Shown in pieces: positions 1-7,200 of a stretch of DNA of 12,067 bases. The translations under genes and the position numbers were made by a program. Under the pieces are notes generated by a model. The model saw nothing but the letters and a program-made list of their open reading frames with translations, made no database searches and was not told the origin of the DNA. The stretch covers positions 12,527-24,593 of the forward strand of contig QAXH01004827.1 in assembly GCA_004335635.1 (NCBI GenBank), in the 5' to 3' direction. Every line of letters begins with the position of its first letter. Position 1 is the first letter of the stretch. The DNA comes from Chloromonas sp. AAM2. Taxonomy: Eukaryota > Chlorophyta > Chlorophyceae > Chlamydomonadales > Chlamydomonadaceae.

Positions 1-489
1 GGTTGTGGCGCGGTCAGGGGGAATTTGTGGCGCGGGCAGGGGGCGAGCCACCAATCAGCGGCTCTAGAATCGCCTCCTGCAACCATCAACACCATCATGG
101 CATACAATTGTATATGATTGCCCTTCTGCTACATGTGCTGACAGCAAGGAAGGCGTTGAAGAACACGGAATGGCTCGGGCACTGTTGACTAACCCAGAGC
201 AAACAATGGCAGAGAAACAGGCAACACAGGCTTGAAGGACGAAAGAAAGAAGCCAGGGGCTTGGAGGCACAGAGAAACCAAATAAACCACGTGCCACGTC
301 CCCATGCCCCAGGCGTGTGCCAGTCTCACCTTCTCTGTGCAAGAAAACAAACCAAGAAACAGACAATGCAGAGCAGGCATGACGGACCAAAGGAAAGCTG
401 AAAACAAACCAGCTCATCAACCTTGCCATTAGGGCATACAACAAGTAACGTCTTGTCATTTTTGACCCACATTTTCCTAGTCTCGTCAC
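1..489. other. Left end: no supported exon
   Basis: This probably belongs to the last visible intron of gene A (minus strand). There is an open minus-strand frame from about 504 to 64, entered from a decayed copy of the exon 11 end (MPLVQ). It is Cys/Phe/Ser-rich without recognisable domain or splice structure, and I do not call it coding. The next exon of gene A is expected at or beyond this side. Confidence 0.4.
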
Positions 490-522
490 CTGCACCAGTG
501 GCATTCACGAGCTTTCCCTGTA
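490..522 (-). repeat. Decayed copy of exon 11 3' end with donor (most distal)
   Basis: On the minus strand this matches the end of exon 11 (GGCAAGCTCATGCCACTAGT region) with several substitutions. It is followed by CAG|GTGACGAG, so it keeps a donor-like junction. It precedes the octamer array on the array's low-coordinate side. Confidence 0.6.
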
Positions 523-694
523 CCCATGTACCCATGCACCCATGTACCCATGCGTCCATGTACCCATGTGTCCATGCATCCATGTGCCCATGTGCCCATG
601 TACCCATGTGCCCATGCACTCATGTGCCCATGTACCCATGCACCCATGCATCCATGTACCCATGCACCCATGTGCCCATGCACTCATGTACCCA
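523..694 (+). repeat. Octamer minisatellite, CCCATGTA-type, about 21 units
   Basis: A near-perfect 8-bp period with variants CCCATGTA, CCCATGCA, CCCATGTG, TCCATGTA and CTCATGTG. It leaves several frames open on both strands (Met-Cys-Pro-His peptides) which are repeat artefacts, not genes. The word resembles the intron part of the neighbouring 108-bp unit (GGTACCCATGTCCACATG). Confidence 0.9.
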
Positions 695-729
695 GGTTCA
701 TGCCCCATATCCATTCGTTTCTGACCCAC

Positions 730-766
730 CTGCGCCAATAGCATGAGCTTGCCTCGTCCTTCCAGG
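730..766 (-). repeat. Decayed copy of exon 11 3' end with donor
   Basis: The minus strand reads as CTGGAAGGACGAGGCAAGCT, then ATGCTATTGGCGCAG|GTGGGTC, encoding LEGRGKLMLLAQ against LEGQGKLMPLVQ in exon 11. It lies between the octamer array and the 108-bp array. Confidence 0.7.
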
Positions 767-800
767 CATCCATGTCCACATGCGCCCATGTAACCATATC

Positions 801-1124
801 CTCACCTCTTCACCTGTACTAGTGGCATGGGCTTGCCCTGCCCTTCCAGGTACCCATGTCCACATGCGCCCATGTCCAAATGCAGCCATGCGCCCATGCG
901 CCCATATCCTCACCTCTTCACCTGTACTAGTGGCATGGGCTTGCCCTGCCCTTCCAGGTACCCATGTCCACATGCGCCCATGTCCAAATGCAGCCATGCG
1001 CCCATGCGCCCATATCCTCACCTCTTCACCTGTACTAGTGGCATGGGCTAGCCCTGCCCCTCCAGGTACCCATGTCCATATGCGCCCATGTCCAAATGCA
1101 GCCATGCGCCCATGCGCCCATATC
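801..1124 (-). repeat. 108-bp tandem array, three units, each an exon 11 end plus donor
   Basis: Three units of exactly 108 bp (starts at 801, 909 and 1017 on the plus strand) abut the true exon 11 end at 1125-1177. In each, about 40 bases match the exon end (814-853, 922-961, 1030-1069), including CACTAGTACAG|GTGAAGAGG. The rest is intronic, CATGGGCGC-rich sequence. The two distal copies keep YLEGQGKPMPLVQ open; the proximal copy has an in-frame TAG. None carries the first half of the exon or an obvious acceptor. Confidence 0.92.
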
Positions 1125-1137
1125 CTAATCTCTTCAC

Positions 1138-1221
1138 CTGTACTAGTGGCATGAGCTTGCCCTGCCCCTCCAGGTACACAGTCAGCCGGTGGGAGTCCAA
1201 CAGATAAACCTGGTGGTTGAC
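1138..1221 (-). CDS. Gene A exon 11 (residues 608-635, putative catalytic His)
   Basis: TGCAG acceptor, 28 codons, donor CAG|GTGAAG. It encodes VNHQVYLLDSHRLTVYLEG and then GKLMPLVQ. A strand followed by DSHRL suits the last strand and catalytic His (His618) of an alpha/beta hydrolase; the His role is inferred. The 3' half of this exon with its donor is repeated five more times downstream. The next true exon is not visible in the window. Confidence 0.85.
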
Positions 1222-4200
1222 CTGCACAAAAACACGGCATTAGTTGGGGCTAGGGTTGATGTTAGGGTTAGGGTTAGGCACAGCATGCAGCAAAATGGGC
1301 GTGCATTGTAATCATGCATGGCCACGGCATGATTACAATGCCGTGGTAATGTATAGGCACAGCATTTTCACCGGGCGTTGAGATTTGTCTACCTCCTGCT
1401 TTCTTCACAGGCTGCCTGCCACCCACCTTGTCCTCCGGCAGCACGTTGAGTTGATCCAGATCGTGCTTCCACGTGCCACTGAAGCCCGTCACCTTGACAG
1501 GGGCCTTGCTTCCACCCTCACTGCCGTTACTTCCGTTACTTCTGTTACTATCGTTGCTCATTGGTGACTGGTAGTCGTCTTCCTCGTCACTGCTGGTGGC
1601 TTGCTCCAGGGCGCCCAGTACGGAGCGTTTGAGGGAGGCGAGGCCGCTGTCGGACACTCCAGGCCGAATGGATGAAATAGTCAAGTCAACCTGTGTCAAC
1701 AGGCAACTGATCAATCAAAAAAAAATATATATATATATATATACATATTGTCTACAGTACTACAGTACTGTATATATTGACATGACAGGCTTGGCCGCTG
1801 TCAGCGACTCCTGGCTCAGTGGATGAGACAGTCAGGTTGACTTGTAACAATGCATTTAAAATACATAAATAGAACAAATTCAGAAAATAAACATAAAAAC
1901 ATAATTGAAAATCGATGTCAATTTGCCAGGCCACTGTGGCACACACCAGGCCAGATGACCAAACGGCTTGGGATATTGAAATCCCTTGACTGAACGGATG
2001 AGATAGTCAGGTCAACCACCTACCTACCAACCACTTAGCTCAGAGTTATGTGAAAACTGTTCCGCATTATCCCCAGTACTTGTATACCACTAGTGATCAT
2101 CACTCTGTTCCCCAAAACCCACCTGTGGGGAAAACGCCAGCACGTGATTGGACAGGGACGAGAAAAGGAACGCCGCAGTGCCCCCCATGGAATCCCCCAG
2201 CATGAGCACGTGACCGTACTGCCTGGTGTAACGCTCCAAACGGTTGTAGTAGTAGGTGGTCGTTGGTGTGCCGACCATGGGGCCAGAAACGTCAGAAACG
2301 TCCGTACTGCAGGGTTCGTCCTCGTTCTCGCATGCGCCGTACCACTGGCGGGCCGGGTCAACCACATACAGCACGTCAAAGGATCTGCGAATGAGTGAGT
2401 GAGTGAGTGACAGCGATCGAGTGAGTGTATGAGTGGGTGAGTGAGTGAGTGAGTGATTGCGTAGTTTGTGGTTGGCTTAGTAGCATAAATATTGGTCACT
2501 AGTGGGAATCACATCCAATGTGATGCATGCACGGGTAAATGCTACTTATTACTCAATGTTATTGTGTCAAGCCCTTGAACATGCACAGCCCAGTCATCCG
2601 CATTTCTGACTGCGCTGAGACGCAGCACCAGTGACTGTGTGGCCATGAAACACGTGTTGCAATACGAAAAACCTGTTAATGTTGTCTTGGTACAATATCA
2701 AGTCCTTGTCTTCAGCCTTCTTTGGCGGTATCGTTCGGCATGGTTAACAAACTGTTCTGTAAAGTACATAATAAGTAATAAGTACATAATAATAAGTACA
2801 TCAAGTACCTCGGCAGCACCAGCACAACTTGATGATTGTATTTGAAGGCTGACGGCAAAACAGGACCGAGCTGCCTAAGCTAGTTCTTGGCCATGCTACA
2901 GAGCACTTGTACTGTCAACCCACTGAAGACCTGTGATGTGCACCGTCTTGTCAAGACCTTCAGCCTTACTTCAAGGTTTGTTGCACTCTTACTGCTTTAC
3001 ATGGGACATTAAGTGCTGTTGGACGCTGTCATCTCATTATCTGCAGTTCAGCCTCACTTTTCCGTGTCGTTCTTGGCCACCCTGTAGAGCGCCTCCAGCA
3101 GATTGCCCCAATTGGGGGTGCCAGGGGCCGCACCAAACGCCACCACAAGCACGGGCTGCGTTGCATGCATAGTTGTTGCATACACACACATCAGCACATG
3201 AGTTCAGTTGCCAGAGCATGAGTTCAGTTGCCAGAGCATCCACAAGTACGTGCTGCATGGGGGGTAGAGAAACAGTACAGTGGGGGCGCACCAGGGGAGG
3301 AGGCGGTCAAGAACAGGCAGGTGAGGTGGAGCTGGTTCAGGCCAGTGCGTGCGTGTTACATGGCCTTCAGTCCGGGGAGGACTGCTCAGCAGGAGCAAGG
3401 CCACACACCAGCATGTGAAGTTGCTTTTAACACTCAGGGGCCCGACCTGACCCGATCTCGTTCCTAGGCCTCATACACAGCTCGAGATAAGTCCTGTTTT
3501 GCTTTGGGTTGGCCTGCCTTGCCTGCTTTCTTCCCTGCTTTCGTTTTGCTTTCTTGCTCAGGGTAGGACAAGCATCCCGTTCCGTGTCCTCTGACGGCTT
3601 CCCTGGTGTAAACACACACACATATGTATACAGTTGAAGCACGGCCTGGTCGCATCTGTCCTGCCAGCTGCCAGCTGCCAGCTGCCAGCTGCCAGCTGCC
3701 AGTTCTCAACCTGACACCTAACTGCCCCTGTTTGTATTCCTCTTTGGCCAATGCCCCCATCCCTCCTTCCATCCCATGCCCCTCGGGTGTCAGCACAGTG
3801 GGCCTGCCATGGCCTTGGCATGCACCCTCAGAGTTTGCTGATAAACCATGGCCTGGCCGCACCTGTCTGGGCAGCTCCAGCTCTCCCGGTGTGACCACGG
3901 GCGTGAGGGGGCTGGGCACCAGCTTGAAGTAGCCCATGCCAGTGCCCGTCACCTCGCCCACCTGCAGTGACACGTGACATGGGCGGTGCGACATGGGCGG
4001 TGCGACATGGGCGGTGCGACATGGGCGGTGCGACATGGGCGGTGCGACACGGGCGGTGCGACACGGGCGGAGCGGCACGGGCGGAGCGGCACGGGCGGAG
4101 CGGCACGGGCGGAGCGACGTGGGCGGAGCGACGTGGGCGGTGTCACACGTGTCATGCTTGCCACCACACACCTGCTTCTGTACGTGCAATGGCCTATGAT

Positions 4201-7200
4201 TGTGTCATACAAGCAAAACGTCTGTGGTCCTCAGCACATCAGCTGTAACTCCTATCACATGCAAGATCACGTGCAGTGCCACGTGCTGTGTCATGTTGGA
4301 AGTGATGGCTGATTACCTTGCCTCGTGCGGCGCCAGGTGCAACTGCCATAACGACTAATTTGCTATTTGAGGGAGGGAGGAAAACAATTAGAACAACTGT
4401 TACCTGCGTTGACTGCACCACTGTACCAGCAAGAAATGAAAATCAGCTCAGTGGGCTGACCAAACAGGAAAAGAAAACTAGCTGCATTCCCAGGCACTCC
4501 CAGGCACGTCATGCAATCACCAACAGTCCAACTGCAATAACCCCAGCCGCCATATGTACAGGCGACAGATGATGTGCCTATCCCGACTGGCATGGCACTC
4601 ATCTGCTGAAAGCAAGGCATGCAAGCCCAGTCCGATGATGAAAAAAACTTACTACCATGACGCCCCCAACCAACTCCCCCACGTGCTCCCCACCTGCACT
4701 CTTGAATCCAGGGCGTCCAGCAGAGCTCGGTCCACTCCACACACTTGGACAGTATCCAATCCCAAAACCTGCAGCTTCCAGCCACCTTCCTCTGCCTGGT
4801 GACCAATTTCCACTCTCGGTCTGATGCTCCCCTGGCGCCCTGAAACTAAGCCACCAATCGAACCAACATTTTGGCCATCTTGGACCACCCCCAAAAGGTC
4901 CTCCAAAATTTCGGCCACCGTCCCCCCTGTTAGGTTTGGATTCCCCTCCAGCCAGCACTGCTCCAGATTGGGCAAGCCTGATAGGAGCCTGGGTGGCATG
5001 GATGAGAGATTGTTGCCGTACAGCCATAGCTTTTCCAGTGACCTCAGCTTGGAGATGTGTGAGGAAGCGTGAGAGATCTGATTGTCTGCCATGGACAGCT
5101 CCTTGAGATTCTGCGTTGCAAGCAAGACAAGTCAACGGTGACAAGCACTTGTGTGGTACGCTAGATGTGATACGTTGAATGAGGACAGGCTCGTCGATAT
5201 GGTAAGTGATAGGGAATGTGTAGGCAGGCAGGAGCGAGGGGGGTCGTCAACTGCTCACTAATCACGTGACACAGGTCACACCGCTAATCACGTGACACAG
5301 GTCACACCGCTGCTCACGTGACACAGGTCACACCGCTACTCACGTGACACAGGTCACACCACCATTCACGTGACACAGGTCACACCGCTACTCACGTGAC
5401 ACAGGTCACACCGCTACACGTGACACAGGTCACACCGCAACTCACGTGACACAGGTCACACCGCAACTCACGTGACACAGGTCACACCACCATTCACGTG
5501 ACACAGGTCACACCGCTACTCACGTGACACAGGTCACACCACCACTCACGTGACACAGGTCACACCGCTACTCACGTGACACAGGTCACACCACCATTCA
5601 CGTGACACAGGTCACACCGCAACTCACGTGACACAGGTCACACCACCATTCACGTGACACAGGTCACACCACCACTCACGTGACACAGGTCACACCACCA
5701 CTCACGTGACACAAGTCACACCACCATTCACGTGACACAGGTCACACCGCTACTCACGTGACACAGGTCAACCCAGGTCACACCTCACACAGTGTGTTGG
5801 ATACGGTCAATTCAGGTTACTATTGGCAAAGAGGGTAGCATCATCATTGGTAGCAAGGAGCCCAGTAGCTGCTGGTTTTGCCGTTTTTGTGCGATTATGA
5901 GATGGTTAAGTTGGATCAACTGTCAAATACGTCCAAAAGATGACATTACCTTGCCCCTGCTAAGCAGTCCTCCTTGGACTGAAGGCCATGTAAACAACAA
6001 CAACAACAACAAAAGTCCACATTTCACCTTGAGGTCACACAAAGTGTTTACATCTCACCTGTAGGTCACACAAGGCGTCTGGCAGCTCACTCAGGTTGTT
6101 TCCTTGCAGCCACAGCTCCTGGAGGGATGAGAGCCCTGACAGGCTGGCAGGAAGTGTGACCAGCGTGTTGCCGTTGAGTGAGAGCTTGCACAGGGCAGTG
6201 AGACAGCCGATGCTTGATGGCAGCTGCAGGCAAATGGCCAAGACGCATGATGCAATCTCAGTCATGCCTACCAGTTGAGTGAGTTCATGTCGCACCTCCA
6301 CCAGTACCAGAAAATTGAGTGTTCTTCCTGCCTTTGTGCCGGACGCTTCATCCCATCGGCTAACCCTTTGTAACCCATCACCCTAACCCCACATTGACCA
6401 TGCTCCTCTGCCCTGCACCTCAAGCAATCCTCTTACTCTAGTAGAAAAGAGTAGAAGTCCCATTCCTTTCCCAGGGTAGATCACAATCCACTGCCCATGC
6501 ATCTCCACTGCCCATGCATCTTCACCGCCCATGCATCTCCACTGCCCATGCATCTCCGCTGCCCATGCATCTCCACTGCTCATGCATCTCCGCTGCCCGT
6601 GCATCTCCACTGCCCATGCACCGCCACTGCCCATGCATCTCCACTGCCAACCCCATCTCAGCAACCGTTTGTTTTGCTCATGGCGGTGCACATACTCTCC
6701 CTGACGTGAACGAAAATCCATATCCTACCCTCCCACCTCTGTCAGCTGGTTTCCCGCAGCAGCCAGATCCTGCAGGTACTGCATGCCCGCCCACATGTCA
6801 GGTAGTTTGGTTAGTCGGTTGCCCGACAGTGACAGTTGCCTCAGGTTGGTTAGGGACGACATGGAGGGGGGCAGGGAGGTCAGTATGTTGCCATGAAGCC
6901 ATAAACCCTGTGCAGCAGCCATGTGCATGCAATATGGACAAGGCCTTGACTCCTCCCTGCGCTTGGAGTTGTACTTTCTTCTCGCAGCAGAAACGCACAC
7001 AGAATAGAGTAACTGTGTGAGACATGAAGCCATGAGCGACTTCCAGAACAGGAAATACGAGGAATGACTTGTTATCTAGCTGCAGCCCACCTGCTATGTT
7101 ATGTTAACAAGCACAGAACTAGTGATGACCCAGTCTTGTTTATGCCATGTTCTGTCATCCACAGCATCATGGGAATGTGCCGGTGGCTTCTGAAACAGAC

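Noticed and set aside
160..260. Possible relation of this stretch to 8640-8730 (CCCAGAGCAAA against CCCTGAGCAAC and purine-rich flanks)
   Set aside because: Only short scattered words match; not distinguishable from composition by eye.
64..504. 146-codon minus-strand frame beginning MPLVQ at the left end
   Set aside because: It starts in a decayed copy of the exon 11 end and reads through its donor; composition is odd and nothing resembles a hydrolase C-terminus.
423..789. Long open frames encoding Met-His-Pro-Cys periodic peptides on both strands
   Set aside because: They come from the 8-bp CCCATGTA array, whose period keeps several frames open; no domain or splice structure.
698..1240. 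A 180-codon minus-strand frame with 36-residue repeats
   Set aside because: It is the 108-bp array read through introns in a frame different from exon 11; the true exon ends at 1138 with a good donor.
2090..2374. Single-exon hydrolase gene starting at the ATG at 2374
   Set aside because: The frame is exon 9 with a GCAG acceptor at 2385 and joins exon 8 across a split codon, so the internal Met is not the start.
3464..4189. A 241-codon minus-strand frame
   Set aside because: It runs through the 14-bp array, exon 7 in the wrong frame, the heptamer array and a dispersed repeat; the spliced exon 7 explains the only conserved part.
3967..4312. Plus-strand Arg/Gly/Ala-rich frames
   Set aside because: Periodic translation of the 14-bp minisatellite in all plus frames.
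5263..5783. CRISPR array (regularly repeated 20-bp word with short variable spacers)
   Set aside because: Variable parts are only about 6 bp and fall into a few types, and the locus is an intron of a eukaryotic gene; it is a minisatellite.
6383..6721. Frames with 17-residue periodic peptide on both strands
   Set aside because: Produced by the 17-bp minisatellite in intron 4.
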